From: Pseudomonas tritici
Lineage (GTDB): Bacteria; Pseudomonadota; Gammaproteobacteria; Pseudomonadales; Pseudomonadaceae
Length of the DNA stretch: 64,000 nucleotides
Direction: 5' to 3'
Assembly: GCF_014268275.3 (NCBI RefSeq)
Contig: NZ_CP077084.1
Coordinates: 5,084,001-5,148,000 of the forward strand
In this document: positions 8,999-17,362 of the stretch, one piece after another
How the letters are laid out: the number at the start of each line of letters is the position of its first letter
How positions within the stretch are numbered: position 1 is the first letter of the stretch
Position numbers and translations under genes: made by a program
Notes under the pieces: generated by a model
Seen by the model: the letters and a program-made list of their open reading frames with translations, nothing else
Told to the model about the DNA's origin: nothing
Database searches by the model: none

Positions 8999-9088
8999 CT
9001 TGACCGGTTTCGCCTCGGACGCCCCGGTTTACAAGACCTGCACCGCAGGTAGAATGGCGCCTCTACCCAATAACCCCGAGCTCACTTC

Positions 9089-10543
9089 ATGGCGTTGCCG
9101 ACCCTACGCATCATCGGTTTCATCATCGGCATCTTCCTGATCACCCTCGCGATCGCCATGGTCGTGCCAATGGCGACCCTGGTGATCTTCGAACGCACCC
9201 GTGACCTACCCTCTTTCCTGTGGGCCAGCATGATCACCTTTCTCGCCGGCCTGGCCCTGGTGATCCCGGGTCGCCCCGAGCATGTGCACCTGCGCCCGCG
9301 GGACATGTACCTACTCACCGTTACAAGCTGGGTGGTGGTATGCATCTTTGCTGCGCTGCCGTTTCTGTTGACCCAGCACATCAGCTACACCGACTCGTTT
9401 TTTGAAAGCATGTCCGGCATCACCGCCACCGGCTCCACCGTATTAAGCGGCCTGGACGCCATGTCGCCAGGCATCCTGATGTGGCGCTCGCTGCTGCACT
9501 GGCTGGGTGGCATCGGCTTTATCGGCATGGCGGTGGCGATCCTGCCACTGCTGCGTATCGGTGGCATGCGCCTGTTCCAGACCGAATCCTCGGACCGCTC
9601 GGAAAAGGTCATGCCCCGCTCGCACATGGTGGCGCGGCTGATCGTGGCGGCCTACGTCGGTATCACCATCCTCGGCAGCCTGGCGTTCTGGTGGGCCGGG
9701 ATGGGCCTGTTCGATGCGATCAACCACGCGATGTCGGCGATTTCCACCGGGGGGTTCTCCACCTCCGATGAATCCCTGGCCCACTGGAAACAACCGGCGG
9801 TGCACTGGGTGGCGGTGGTGGTGATGATCCTCGGCAGCTTGCCGTTCACCCTGTACGTGGCCACGCTGCGCGGCAACCGCCGGGCGTTGATCAAGGACCA
9901 GCAGGTACAAGGCTTGCTCGGATTGTTGCTGGTGACCTGGCTGGTACTGGGCACCTGGTACTGGTGGACCACCAACCTGCATTGGCTGGACGCCCTGCGT
10001 CATGTGGCGTTGAACGTGACCTCGGTGGTCACCACCACAGGTTTTGCATTGGGGGACTACAGCCTGTGGGGCAACTTCTCACTGATGCTGTTCTTTTACC
10101 TGGGCTTTATCGGTGGTTGTTCAGGCTCTACGGCGGGTGGGATCAAGATCTTCCGCTTTCAGGTCGCCTATATCCTGCTCAAGGCCAACTTGAACCAGTT
10201 GATTCACCCGCGCGCGGTGATCAAGCAGAAGTACAACGGCCATCGCCTTGACGAAGAGATCGTGCGTTCGATCCTGACGTTCTCGTTTTTCTTCGCCATC
10301 ACCATCTGCGCCATCGCCCTGGCCTTGTCGCTGCTGGGACTGGACTGGATGACCGCCTTGACCGGCGCAGCCAGTACCGTGTCCGGCGTCGGCCCGGGCC
10401 TGGGGGAAACCATTGGCCCGGCGGGCAACTTCGCCAGCCTGCCGGATGCGGCCAAGTGGATTCTGTCACTCGGCATGCTGTTGGGCCGGCTGGAGATCAT
10501 TACAGTCTTTGTTCTGTGCATTCCGGCGTTTTGGCGTCACTGA
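9089..10543 (+). CDS. trkH: Trk potassium uptake protein TrkH
   Basis: TrkH is the channel-like membrane subunit of the TrkAH potassium importer. The 484-residue protein has four repeated M1-P-M2 units, each with a selectivity-filter segment: TATGSTVLS near residue 109, STGGFS near 223, VTTTGFALG near 315 and SGVGPGLG near 432. The loop GGCSGSTAGGIKIFR between the third filter and the next helix is characteristic of TrkH/KtrB proteins. TrkA, the cytoplasmic regulator, is not in the window. The 3' end overlaps the convergent AraC-family gene by 44 bases. Confidence 0.95.
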   Translation: MALPTLRIIGFIIGIFLITLAIAMVVPMATLVIFERTRDLPSFLWASMITFLAGLALVIPGRPEHVHLRPRDMYLLTVTSWVVVCIFAALPFLLTQHISYTDSFFESMSGITATGSTVLSGLDAMSPGILMWRSLLHWLGGIGFIGMAVAILPLLRIGGMRLFQTESSDRSEKVMPRSHMVARLIVAAYVGITILGSLAFWWAGMGLFDAINHAMSAISTGGFSTSDESLAHWKQPAVHWVAVVVMILGSLPFTLYVATLRGNRRALIKDQQVQGLLGLLLVTWLVLGTWYWWTTNLHWLDALRHVALNVTSVVTTTGFALGDYSLWGNFSLMLFFYLGFIGGCSGSTAGGIKIFRFQVAYILLKANLNQLIHPRAVIKQKYNGHRLDEEIVRSILTFSFFFAITICAIALALSLLGLDWMTALTGAASTVSGVGPGLGETIGPAGNFASLPDAAKWILSLGMLLGRLEIITVFVLCIPAFWRH

Positions 10544-11558
10544 CGGTCGACGCTTCCAGCAACCGCGCCCGGTATTCGCCGGGCGTGGCGTCGAACCAAC
10601 GACGAAACGCGCGAAAGAAGTTGCTCGGGTCGGCAAAACCCAACAGGTAGGCGATTTCCAATAACGTCATGCTGGGCTGCGCCAGGTACTGCTCGGCCAG
10701 TTCGCGACGGGTGTCATCGAGCAGGGTCTGGAAGCTGGTGCCCTCCTCCTGTAGACGCCGCTGCAAGGTGCGCTGGGAAAGGTGCAACGTCTGGGCCACC
10801 ACTTCTCGCTTGGGCTCACCTTGGGGCAACAGGCGGCACAACACCTGCCGTGCCTTGTGGGTCACGCGGCTTTCCGAAAAACGCGCCAGGTATTCGCCGG
10901 CAAATCGATCATGCAGCAGCGCCATGGCCTCGTTGGCCGTGGGCAGCGGCGCGTCCATGTCGGCCCGCTCGAAAATCAGCGCGTCATAGGGCGCGTTGAA
11001 TTCCAAAGGTGCATGGAAGGCTTGTTTGTAGGGCGACAGGTCCGCCGGTTGATCACCCTGCAACACTACCTTGCGCGGCTGCAGGGTACGGCCGGTCAGC
11101 CAACCGCACAGGGCCAGGGCACTGGCCAGCGACGCTTCGGCGCTTTGTCGGGTGGGCGGCAGGTGATCGCCATGCACCGTCAGAATCAGCGCATAACCTT
11201 CGGGGATCAGTCGGAAACTCAGGTCGGCACTTTCGGCGATGATGCGCTGGTAGCGCACCAGGCGCATAAAGCCCTCGGCAAGGGTATTGCTGGACATCAG
11301 TGCATAGCCAGCTACATGAAACGACGCCGGGCGCACCACTTTACCCATGTTCAAGCCGATCGCCGGGTTGCCTGAAAGCTCCACCGCCCGTTGCCACAGG
11401 CGCGTCATGGAGTCTTGCGGAAACCGCGCATCGGGTTCACTCAGGGCGGCGTAGTCCAGGCCGAGCTGCTTGAACAAGGCGCGGCAATCCAGGCCGTCCA
11501 TTTCCAATGCCTTGACGATCCCCATCGCCCAGCTTGCAGAAGTTGTTCGTTCGCTCAT
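10500..11558 (-). CDS. AraC-family transcriptional regulator
   Basis: The 352-residue protein has an N-terminal arabinose-binding-type sensory domain, residues about 15-200, of the OruR/ArgR-like Pseudomonas group. A C-terminal AraC DNA-binding domain follows, with two helix-turn-helix units (VAQTLHLSQRTLQRRLQEEG, then LLEIAYLLGFADPSNFFRAF and the closing RWFDATPGEYR). The ligand and targets cannot be read from sequence. It converges on trkH with overlapping 3' ends, so it is not in that operon. The ATG is the only good start, and the protein has the full family length. Confidence 0.88.
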   Translation of the reverse strand: MSERTTSASWAMGIVKALEMDGLDCRALFKQLGLDYAALSEPDARFPQDSMTRLWQRAVELSGNPAIGLNMGKVVRPASFHVAGYALMSSNTLAEGFMRLVRYQRIIAESADLSFRLIPEGYALILTVHGDHLPPTRQSAEASLASALALCGWLTGRTLQPRKVVLQGDQPADLSPYKQAFHAPLEFNAPYDALIFERADMDAPLPTANEAMALLHDRFAGEYLARFSESRVTHKARQVLCRLLPQGEPKREVVAQTLHLSQRTLQRRLQEEGTSFQTLLDDTRRELAEQYLAQPSMTLLEIAYLLGFADPSNFFRAFRRWFDATPGEYRARLLEASTVSDAKTPECTEQRL

Positions 11559-11718
11559 GGCGTCTTCTTAAAAAAGCAGGTTCAAATGGCAGCCAGGAAG
11601 CCAAGGATACTAAAGTGGCGTCTATTGTCACTGGCTGTTACTACTGATCACTCTAGACTCAAATAAGCTCCCCGCCGAACACCTGTTGGGCGGCATAACA
11701 ATCAAAGGGCCGGTCACT

Positions 11719-12030
11719 GTGGAAAACGTCAAGCAATTCAATAGCTTTGCTGAGTTCTATCCTTATTACCTGAGCGAGCACGGCAACAGCACGTGCCGGC
11801 GCCTGCATTTTATCGGCACCACGCTGGTGATCGGAATTTTGGCGTACGCCATCGGCAGAGGCTCGCTGGGCCTACTGATTGCGGTGCCAATTGCCGGCTA
11901 CAGCTTTGCGTGGATCGGCCACTTCTTCTTCGAAAAAAATCGCCCGGCGACGTTTCAGCACCCGTTCTACAGCTTGCTCGGGGATTTTGTGATGTATCGC
12001 GACATGATCCTGGGCAAAGTGCCGTTCTAA
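11719..12030 (+). CDS. Mpo1-like DUF962 membrane protein
   Basis: The 103-residue protein carries the DUF962 hallmarks: FAEFYPYYLSEH near the start, RRLHFIGTT with the conserved His, and FAWIGHFFFEKNRPATF with the second His and EKNRP box. Two or three hydrophobic segments suggest a membrane location. The yeast relative Mpo1 is an Fe(II) dioxygenase that alpha-oxidises 2-hydroxy fatty acids; the histidines seen here match that metal-binding pattern. I chose the GTG start (VENVKQFNSF) because AAAGGG lies nine bases upstream and homologues begin here; a TTG 33 bases earlier is possible. Confidence 0.8.
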   Translation: MENVKQFNSFAEFYPYYLSEHGNSTCRRLHFIGTTLVIGILAYAIGRGSLGLLIAVPIAGYSFAWIGHFFFEKNRPATFQHPFYSLLGDFVMYRDMILGKVPF

Positions 12031-12194
12031 AGGTAAGTGTGACCCCATGTCACTTGCGTTTGCAGGATGAAGGGTCGCCTATCCGTCGAGATAAAAGTCT
12101 ATTTGTCATTTACAGTGCTGTATCCTGCCAAGGCTTTTTGAGAGCGCGGAATCACCTGCGATTGAAAAAACAGACCTTGCGAGGAGCGACGACG

Positions 12195-12323
12195 ATGCAC
12201 GAGATACCTAATCTCCCCTTCCCAAGCCTGCACCCTACAGAGCAGCCAACACCGCAGCAGGCCAGCGACAAGCAGCCTGAGGCCAGAGAAGCAAAACCAG
12301 TCGACAGCAAAAGCCAGGACTGA
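12195..12323 (+). CDS. Small 42-aa Pro/Gln-rich protein
   Basis: The short frame MHEIPNLPFPSLHPTEQP and onward to KPVDSKSQD starts after a strong GAGGAG-type site (about 12180-12186). It is rich in Pro, Gln, Glu and Lys and looks intrinsically disordered. No signal peptide or Cys is present. A perfect 13-bp hairpin begins 15 bases after its stop. Support is the ribosome-binding site and downstream hairpin only; the function is unknown. Confidence 0.5.
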   Translation: MHEIPNLPFPSLHPTEQPTPQQASDKQPEAREAKPVDSKSQD

Positions 12324-12337
12324 CGCCGTACCAGACC

Positions 12338-12371
12338 GTGTGGAAAGCGCAGCTTTGAGCGCTTTCCACAC
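12338..12371. other. Perfect 13-bp stem-loop between two small genes
   Basis: GTGTGGAAAGCGC (12338-12350) pairs perfectly with 12359-12371 around an 8-base loop. No T-run follows, so it is not a standard intrinsic terminator. It may stabilise the 3' end of the 42-aa transcript or serve as a protein-binding palindrome. Confidence 0.6.
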
Positions 12372-12397
12372 TGCCTGAATTATCCGAGATACCTGCC

Positions 12398-12580
12398 ATG
12401 ACTGACTCCTCCCCCACTCCCCCGGACACCGCCGTACTCGATGCTGCCCTGCAGATGGTCGAGGTCTGGAACCGCCTCAGCGCCGACAAGCAAGCCGTGC
12501 TGCTCAAGCGCTTCGGCACCCAGGAAAACGCGCTGGCCGCCCTGGTCACCACGCAATTGCTGGCCCCTGCGCAAACCTGA
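12398..12580 (+). CDS. Small 60-aa helical protein, unknown
   Basis: The frame encodes MTDSSPTPPDTAVLDAAL, then a helical region VEVWNRLSADKQAVLLKRFG and ENALAALVTTQLL. The composition suggests a compact helical protein of Pseudomonas-specific type. There is no transmembrane segment or motif. The ribosome-binding site is weak (GAGA), but a proper intrinsic terminator follows immediately after the stop, which supports a real gene. The function is unknown. Confidence 0.6.
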   Translation: MTDSSPTPPDTAVLDAALQMVEVWNRLSADKQAVLLKRFGTQENALAALVTTQLLAPAQT

Positions 12581-12605
12581 GGTCTTTGTGACCTGAGGTT
12601 TTTGC
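12573..12605 (+). terminator. Intrinsic terminator of the 60-aa gene
   Basis: The stem AAACCTGAGGTC / GACCTGAGGTTT (one G-G mismatch) with loop TTTGT is followed by T residues. It overlaps the stop codon of the upstream gene. Confidence 0.8.
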
Positions 12606-12685
12606 GTTTTACCGCCCTGCGCGGGCCAAACCACCGGTATCATTAGCAGCCTATCTTTACCTGCTGCGACAGTGGACCTCTCCCC

Positions 12686-13882
12686 ATGCCAGATACCCAG
12701 CGCCCCATGGCGGTCACGCTGCAAGTTGTTTCCATCGTGCTGTTCACCTTTATCGGCTACCTGAATATCGGCATTCCCCTGGCCGTATTGCCAGGCTATG
12801 TCCACAGTGAGCTGGGCTACGGCGCGGTGATTGCCGGCCTGGTGATCAGCGTGCAATACCTGGCCACCCTGCTGAGCCGCCCCTATGCGGGCAAAATCAT
12901 CGACAACTTGGGCAGCAAGCGTGCGGTGCTGATCGGTTTGGCGGGCTGTGGCCTGAGCGGCGTGTTCATGCTGCTCGCGGCGTGGTTTTCAAGCGTGCCT
13001 GCCGTGAGCCTCTGCAGCCTGCTGATTGGCCGACTGGTGCTGGGCAGCGCTGAAAGCCTGGTGGGTTCGGGCGCCATCGGCTGGGGCATCGGCCGGGTCG
13101 GTGCGGCAAATACCGCCAAAGTCATCTCCTGGAACGGCATTGCCAGCTACGGCGCCTTGGCCGTCGGCGCGCCATTGGGCGTATTACTGGTGAGAAACTT
13201 CGGGCTGTGGAGCATGGGCGTCAGCATCATCCTGCTGGCGGTCGTCGGCTTGTTGCTGGCCTGGAACAAAGTCGCAGCGCCGATCGTCACTGGCGTGCGC
13301 CTGCCGTTCATGAATGTGCTGGGCCGGGTATTGCCCCACGGCTGCGCCCTCGCGCTGGGCTCCATCGGCTTTGGCACCATCGCCACGTTTATCACCTTGT
13401 ATTACACCACCCAGCACTGGGACAACGCGGTGTGGGCCCTGAGCCTGTTCGGCGCCAGTTTCATCGGCGCGCGCTTGCTGTTCGGTAACCTGATCAACCG
13501 CATCGGCGGTTTTCGCGTGGCGATTGCCTGCCTGTCCGTGGAAATCCTAGGGCTTCTGTTGCTGTGGCTGGCGCCGGACGCCAACCTGGCCTTGGCCGGC
13601 GCGGCGTTGAGCGGCTTCGGCTTTTCCCTGGTGTTTCCGGCGCTGGGGGTGGAGGCAGTTAACCTGGTACCGGCGTCCAGCCGTGGCTCGGCGGTGGGGG
13701 CCTATTCGCTGTTTATCGATTTATCGCTGGGCATCACTGGCCCGCTCGCCGGCGCCGTGGCGGCTGGCTTCGGCTTTGCGTCGATCTTCCTGTTCGCCGC
13801 CCTCGCCGCCCTGGGTGGTTTGCTACTGAGCGTGTACTTGTACCGCCAGGCCCCCAAGGCCCGTGAAGCGCGCGGCGACTAA
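12686..13882 (+). CDS. MFS transporter (YhhS-like)
   Basis: The 398-residue protein has about twelve hydrophobic helices and the MFS loop 2-3 signature in [18 protein letters not shown] near residue 64. The YhhS/arabinose-efflux type is suggested by the N-terminus ([19 protein letters not shown]) and the second-half repeat [13 protein letters not shown]. Substrates of this branch are poorly defined, and efflux of small organic molecules is likely. The stop codon overlaps the stop of the convergent arfB gene by four bases. Confidence 0.85.
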   Translation: MPDTQRPMAVTLQVVSIVLFTFIGYLNIGIPLAVLPGYVHSELGYGAVIAGLVISVQYLATLLSRPYAGKIIDNLGSKRAVLIGLAGCGLSGVFMLLAAWFSSVPAVSLCSLLIGRLVLGSAESLVGSGAIGWGIGRVGAANTAKVISWNGIASYGALAVGAPLGVLLVRNFGLWSMGVSIILLAVVGLLLAWNKVAAPIVTGVRLPFMNVLGRVLPHGCALALGSIGFGTIATFITLYYTTQHWDNAVWALSLFGASFIGARLLFGNLINRIGGFRVAIACLSVEILGLLLLWLAPDANLALAGAALSGFGFSLVFPALGVEAVNLVPASSRGSAVGAYSLFIDLSLGITGPLAGAVAAGFGFASIFLFAALAALGGLLLSVYLYRQAPKAREARGD

Positions 13883-14292
13883 AAGTCGACCTTGCCGCGC
13901 CCGGCCTTGATGCTGCCACGCTTGGTCTTGGATTCGAGGCGACGCTTTTTCGAGCCCAGGGTCGGCTTGGTCGGGCGGCGCTTCTTCTCGACCTTGGTGG
14001 CGCTGAGAATCAACTCCACCAAACGCTCCAGCGCATCCGTGCGATTTTGTTCCTGGGTCCGGTATTGCTGGGCCTTGAGCACCAGCACGCCTTCGCTGGT
14101 GATACGGCTATCGCGCAGCGCCAGCAGCCGCTCCTTATAGAATTCCGGAAGCGACGACGCCGGAATGTCAAAACGCAGGTGCACCGCGCTCGACACCTTA
14201 TTCACGTTCTGCCCACCTGCGCCCTGGGCGCGAATGGCGGTCAGCTCGATCTCGGCGTCGGGCAAGTGCACGTTGTTGGAAATCACCAGCAT
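13879..14292 (-). CDS. arfB: Alternative ribosome-rescue factor ArfB (YaeJ)
   Basis: ArfB enters stalled ribosomes and hydrolyses peptidyl-tRNA when mRNA lacks a stop codon. The 137-residue protein has the release-factor GGQ motif ([18 protein letters not shown] at 26-28). Its basic C-terminal tail ([16 protein letters not shown] and onward) is the part that in ArfB lies in the mRNA entry channel. There is no codon-recognition domain, as expected. A TTG codon just upstream is in frame, but the ATG is preferred. The pentapeptide-repeat gene lies just upstream on the same strand. Confidence 0.95.
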   Translation of the reverse strand: MLVISNNVHLPDAEIELTAIRAQGAGGQNVNKVSSAVHLRFDIPASSLPEFYKERLLALRDSRITSEGVLVLKAQQYRTQEQNRTDALERLVELILSATKVEKKRRPTKPTLGSKKRRLESKTKRGSIKAGRGKVDF

Positions 14293-14304
14293 CAATCAAA
14301 ACCC

Positions 14305-14988
14305 TTACGCAACGGACAAGCCCAACTCGGACAACAACATCGAGGCCTGGGCTTTGGAAATCACAGCGCCTTTGAACAGTTTGGCATCATTGAGACGGAA
14401 ACCGCTTAAATCCGCACCGCGCAAATCGGCGCCGGCGAAATTGGCACCGTTGATACGGGCGTGGGCGAGGCTGCAGTCGATCAGTTCGGCCTTGCGAAAG
14501 TCGGCGTCCGACAAATCGCTGTCGGAGAAGTCCAGGTTATTCAGTACGGTGCGCGCAAACGACAGCCCGGACAGGAAAGCGCTGTTCAGTCGAGTCTCGC
14601 TGAAGCTCAGGCCCAGGGAAGCGCAATGGGTGAAGTTGGCCCCGGTCAACTTGCAGTGTTCAAAGCTCGCCTGGGACAGCTTGCTGCGCTGCCAGCGGGT
14701 GTTGTTCAGGTCGCAGCTGTGGAACTGCGCCTCCAGTAGGTTTGCCGCCTCAAATATGGCGTGGCCGGCCCGACAGCTTTTCCACTGGGTACCTTCCAGG
14801 CGCGAACCGAGGAAGGAGGTCTGGACGAGGATGCAGCGTTCAAACACCCAGTGATCCAGCACCATGCGCGACAGATCGGCGCCACTCAGGTCGACGCCGA
14901 TCAGGCGTAAGGGCCCGCCGTGCTGGTCGATGAGGTCTTCCAGATCAAAGCGCTGTAAAGCGCCGCCGTCGATGTCGGTGTGTTGCAT
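14305..14988 (-). CDS. Pentapeptide-repeat protein
   Basis: The 227-residue protein is built largely of A(D/N)LxX-type pentapeptide repeats, for example GVDLSGADLSRMVLDHWVF, FSDSDLSDADFRKAELIDCS and GANFAGADLRGADLSGFRL, predicting a right-handed beta helix. Qnr-type members protect DNA gyrase by mimicking DNA, but most family members have no known role and nothing here proves gyrase binding. The ATG has GGAGGTCCC immediately upstream, a very strong site. Only 12 bases separate it from arfB, so the two may be co-transcribed. Confidence 0.88.
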   Translation of the reverse strand: MQHTDIDGGALQRFDLEDLIDQHGGPLRLIGVDLSGADLSRMVLDHWVFERCILVQTSFLGSRLEGTQWKSCRAGHAIFEAANLLEAQFHSCDLNNTRWQRSKLSQASFEHCKLTGANFTHCASLGLSFSETRLNSAFLSGLSFARTVLNNLDFSDSDLSDADFRKAELIDCSLAHARINGANFAGADLRGADLSGFRLNDAKLFKGAVISKAQASMLLSELGLSVA

Positions 14989-15049
14989 GGGACCTCCGGG
15001 CGAGCGCTGGAAAAAACGAGGGGCGATTCTAACCTGCTGCCGCAAACAA

Positions 15050-15074
15050 AAAACCCGGCAAGGTGCCGGGTTTT
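15050..15074 (-). terminator. Intrinsic terminator of the aromatic amino-acid permease gene
   Basis: AAACCCGGCA pairs with TGCCGGGTTT around loop AGG. The A-run on the left is a T-run for minus-strand transcripts arriving from the permease gene. Confidence 0.88.
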
Positions 15075-15091
15075 CTATTCGCGGAAAGGTC

Positions 15092-16513
15092 CTACTCCAA
15101 AACTGTCCGCGTTGTGCTCGCGACCACACGGGCACTGCGCTTATTCTTGATCCAGTAGCACACCGCCATAAACGCCACCCACACCGGGATCGCGAACACC
15201 GACACCTGAATCCCTGGAATCATCAGCATGATCACCAGGATAAACACCACGAACGCCAAGCACACATAGTTGCCGTACGGGTACCACAACGCCTTGAACA
15301 ACGGCACCTGACCGGTGCGGTTCATTTGCTGGCGGAACTTGAAGTGGGAGAAGCTGATCATCGCCCAGTTGATCACCAGCGTCGCCACGACCAGAGACAT
15401 CAGCAGTTCCAGTGCGTGTTGCGGGATCAGGTAGTTCATCAACACCGCCACCAGGGTGATCGCCGCCGAGGCGAGGATAGAGCGCACTGGTACGCCGCGC
15501 TTGTCGATCTTCGCCAGTGCTTTGGGCGCATCACCCTGTTCGGCCATACCCAGCAGCATGCGGCTGTTACAGTAAGTGCCGCTGTTGTACACCGACAGCG
15601 CCGCCGTCAGGACCACGAAGTTAAGAATATGCGCGGCGGTGTTGCTGCCTAGCATCGAGAACACCTGCACGAACGGGCTGCCGCTGTAGGCATCGCCCGA
15701 GGCGTTGAGGGTTGTCAGCAGGCTGTCCCACGGTGTCAGCGACAACAGCACGACCAGCGCACCGATGTAGAAAATCAGGATGCGGTAGATCACTTGGTTG
15801 ATCGCTTTCGGGATCACAGTGCGTGGCTGGTCCGCTTCGGCGGCAGTGAAGCCAAGCATTTCCAGGCCACCGAAGGAGAACATGATGATCGCCATGGCCA
15901 TCACCAAACCGCCGACGCCGTGAGGGAAGAACCCACCGTGCGCCCATAGGTTAGTCACCGAAGCCTGCGGCCCGCCGCTGCCGCTGACCAGCATGTAGCT
16001 GCCCAGGGCGATCATGCCGACGATAGCCACCACCTTGATGATGGCGAACCAGAACTCAGCCTCACCAAAGACTTTGACGTTGGCCAGATTGATCAGGTTG
16101 ATCAGCACGAAGAACGCCGCCGCCGAGACCCAGGTCGGAATCTCCGGCCACCAGTAATGCACGTATTTGCCGACAGCCGTCAGCTCCGACATGCCCACCA
16201 AAATGTACAGGATCCAGCAGTTCCAGCCCGACAGGAAGCCAGCGAAACCGCCCCAGTACTTGTGGGCAAAGTGACTGAAGGAGCCGGCGACCGGCTCTTC
16301 AACGATCATTTCGCCGAGCTGGCGCATGATCATGAAGGCAATGAAGCCGCAGATGGCATAACCCAGGATCATCGAAGGGCCGGCGGATTTGAGCACCCCG
16401 GCAGAGCCCAGGAACAGGCCGGTGCCGATGGCGCCCCCGAGGGCGATCAACTGGATATGCCGATTTTTCAAGCCGCGTTTCAGCTCGCCTGAAGAGGAAT
16501 GGGGTCCACTCAT
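15092..16513 (-). CDS. aroP: Aromatic amino-acid permease (AroP-like)
   Basis: The 473-residue inner-membrane protein belongs to the AAT branch of the APC superfamily. Its start, LKRGLKNRHIQLIALGGAIG, and the segments MRQLGEMIVEEPVAGSFSHF and FWFAIIKVVAIVGMIALG closely follow E. coli AroP as I remember it, as does the stretch VYNSGTYCNSRMLLGMAEQG. AroP imports Phe, Tyr and Trp by proton symport. Close relatives (PheP, CycA, ProY) differ in substrate, so aromatic specificity is likely rather than proven. I chose ATG at 16513; an in-frame TTG lies 18 bases upstream. Confidence 0.85.
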   Translation of the reverse strand: MSGPHSSSGELKRGLKNRHIQLIALGGAIGTGLFLGSAGVLKSAGPSMILGYAICGFIAFMIMRQLGEMIVEEPVAGSFSHFAHKYWGGFAGFLSGWNCWILYILVGMSELTAVGKYVHYWWPEIPTWVSAAAFFVLINLINLANVKVFGEAEFWFAIIKVVAIVGMIALGSYMLVSGSGGPQASVTNLWAHGGFFPHGVGGLVMAMAIIMFSFGGLEMLGFTAAEADQPRTVIPKAINQVIYRILIFYIGALVVLLSLTPWDSLLTTLNASGDAYSGSPFVQVFSMLGSNTAAHILNFVVLTAALSVYNSGTYCNSRMLLGMAEQGDAPKALAKIDKRGVPVRSILASAAITLVAVLMNYLIPQHALELLMSLVVATLVINWAMISFSHFKFRQQMNRTGQVPLFKALWYPYGNYVCLAFVVFILVIMLMIPGIQVSVFAIPVWVAFMAVCYWIKNKRSARVVASTTRTVLE

Positions 16514-17150
16514 GAAAAGGGTCTCACGCAAGGTTTGATGATGTTGAATGCACGTTGCTGCCTTGAATCTCGACTCAAGCAGCGCTGCTCAAACCCCAGC
16601 GCAGGCACCAGGAATACAGCGTCTTTCTAACGGTCATGCGTCACCTGTTTATTTTTATCTGTGACGAAATCGAACCCGTCTGGCTCGTGGCCGGGCGGAG
16701 TGATCAGGGTCGATAACCCTGAGGTCTTGGCCTTTTGCGTGGGTACGCAAGGGGCGTCACAGTAAAACGCGGCGGATTGTACACCGCTCGACAGCTTGGG
16801 GCCGCCCCGCAACGGTGCATGCGACGATCTGTCAGGCATTTCTTACACAGTTTCACCGCTCAACAAGCGCGCGACTTTATCGTCAAATAATCGTTACAGC
16901 GCGGAAATCTACGTTACAGGCGTGAACTCACGGAAAATTGGCGGTGGGAAACTTCTTACAAATCCTCATGATCAGCCTGCTGTTTTTTATGAAAAAAAAG
17001 CTAATGGCCCTAAATAGAAAAAATTGTGTAATTGGAACCGTGTCAATAAATATTTTGCATTCTGAAACAGGCTCTCCTAGGTTCATTCCACTTGCCCAGC
17101 GCAGCCCGTTGGCAAGCCGTTCTCAAACAACGTCCTCTAGGAGATACACC
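16514..17150. other. 637-bp intergenic region, AT-rich on its right side
   Basis: No convincing gene is seen. The left part is the leader and promoter side of the permease gene and includes a 7-bp hairpin TCAGGGT / ACCCTGA (16704-16722). From about 16840 to 17080 the composition is much richer in A and T than the surrounding genes (for example the A/T runs near 16980-17060). The strong AGGAG site for the downstream peptide gene ends it at 17139-17145. The composition shift suggests acquired DNA or a long promoter region. Confidence 0.6.
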
Positions 17151-17288
17151 ATGCAAGCACTGGAAAACGACCTGGAAACCGAACTGCAACTCGACGATTG
17201 GTTTGAAGCGCCGACCCATGAGGCCGCCGTTAAAATGATGCAAGCCGATGCCGTCGTGCCGTTCGGCACCGCGATGTGGCCTTTCTAA
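17151..17288 (+). CDS. 45-aa peptide, candidate RiPP-like precursor
   Basis: The 45-codon gene has an excellent ribosome-binding site (AGGAGAT, six bases from ATG). The N-terminal two thirds are acidic and helical (NDLETELQLDDWFEAPTHEA), while the last 13 residues are short, hydrophobic and aromatic (ADAVVPFGTAMWPF). A leader-like acidic part followed by a compact core-like tail is how ribosomally made, modified peptides are built. It is followed by a stem-loop and then an M29/NicX-like metalloenzyme. It is not PqqA: the spaced Glu and Tyr are absent and no pqq genes are near. The precursor role is inference; the alternative is a small regulatory partner of the enzyme. Confidence 0.65.
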   Translation: MQALENDLETELQLDDWFEAPTHEAAVKMMQADAVVPFGTAMWPF

Positions 17289-17304
17289 AAATCGGCAGGT
17301 ATCC

Positions 17305-17330
17305 GGCAGGTGCTGTGCACGGCACCTGCC
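17305..17330 (+). other. Stem-loop between peptide gene and metalloenzyme gene
   Basis: GGCAGGTGC (17305-17313) pairs perfectly with GCACCTGCC (17322-17330) around an 8-base loop. There is no T-run. It lies 16 bases after the peptide stop and could protect the peptide mRNA or reduce read-through into the enzyme gene, giving more peptide than enzyme. Confidence 0.7.
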
Positions 17331-17362
17331 ACCCTTACCCAAGGCACAATAGGATGTACGTC

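Noticed and set aside
11793..12323. 176-residue frame overlapping the Mpo1-like gene
   Set aside because: It overlaps a conserved gene in another frame; only its last 42 codons, with their own ribosome-binding site, look real.
16704..16752. Attenuator or small RNA upstream of aroP
   Set aside because: A 7-bp hairpin and a weaker bulged one are visible, but no leader peptide or T-run, so I only mention it in the region entry.
17151..17288. PqqA-type precursor of pyrroloquinoline quinone
   Set aside because: The peptide lacks the spaced Glu and Tyr of PqqA, and no pqqB-E genes are in the region.
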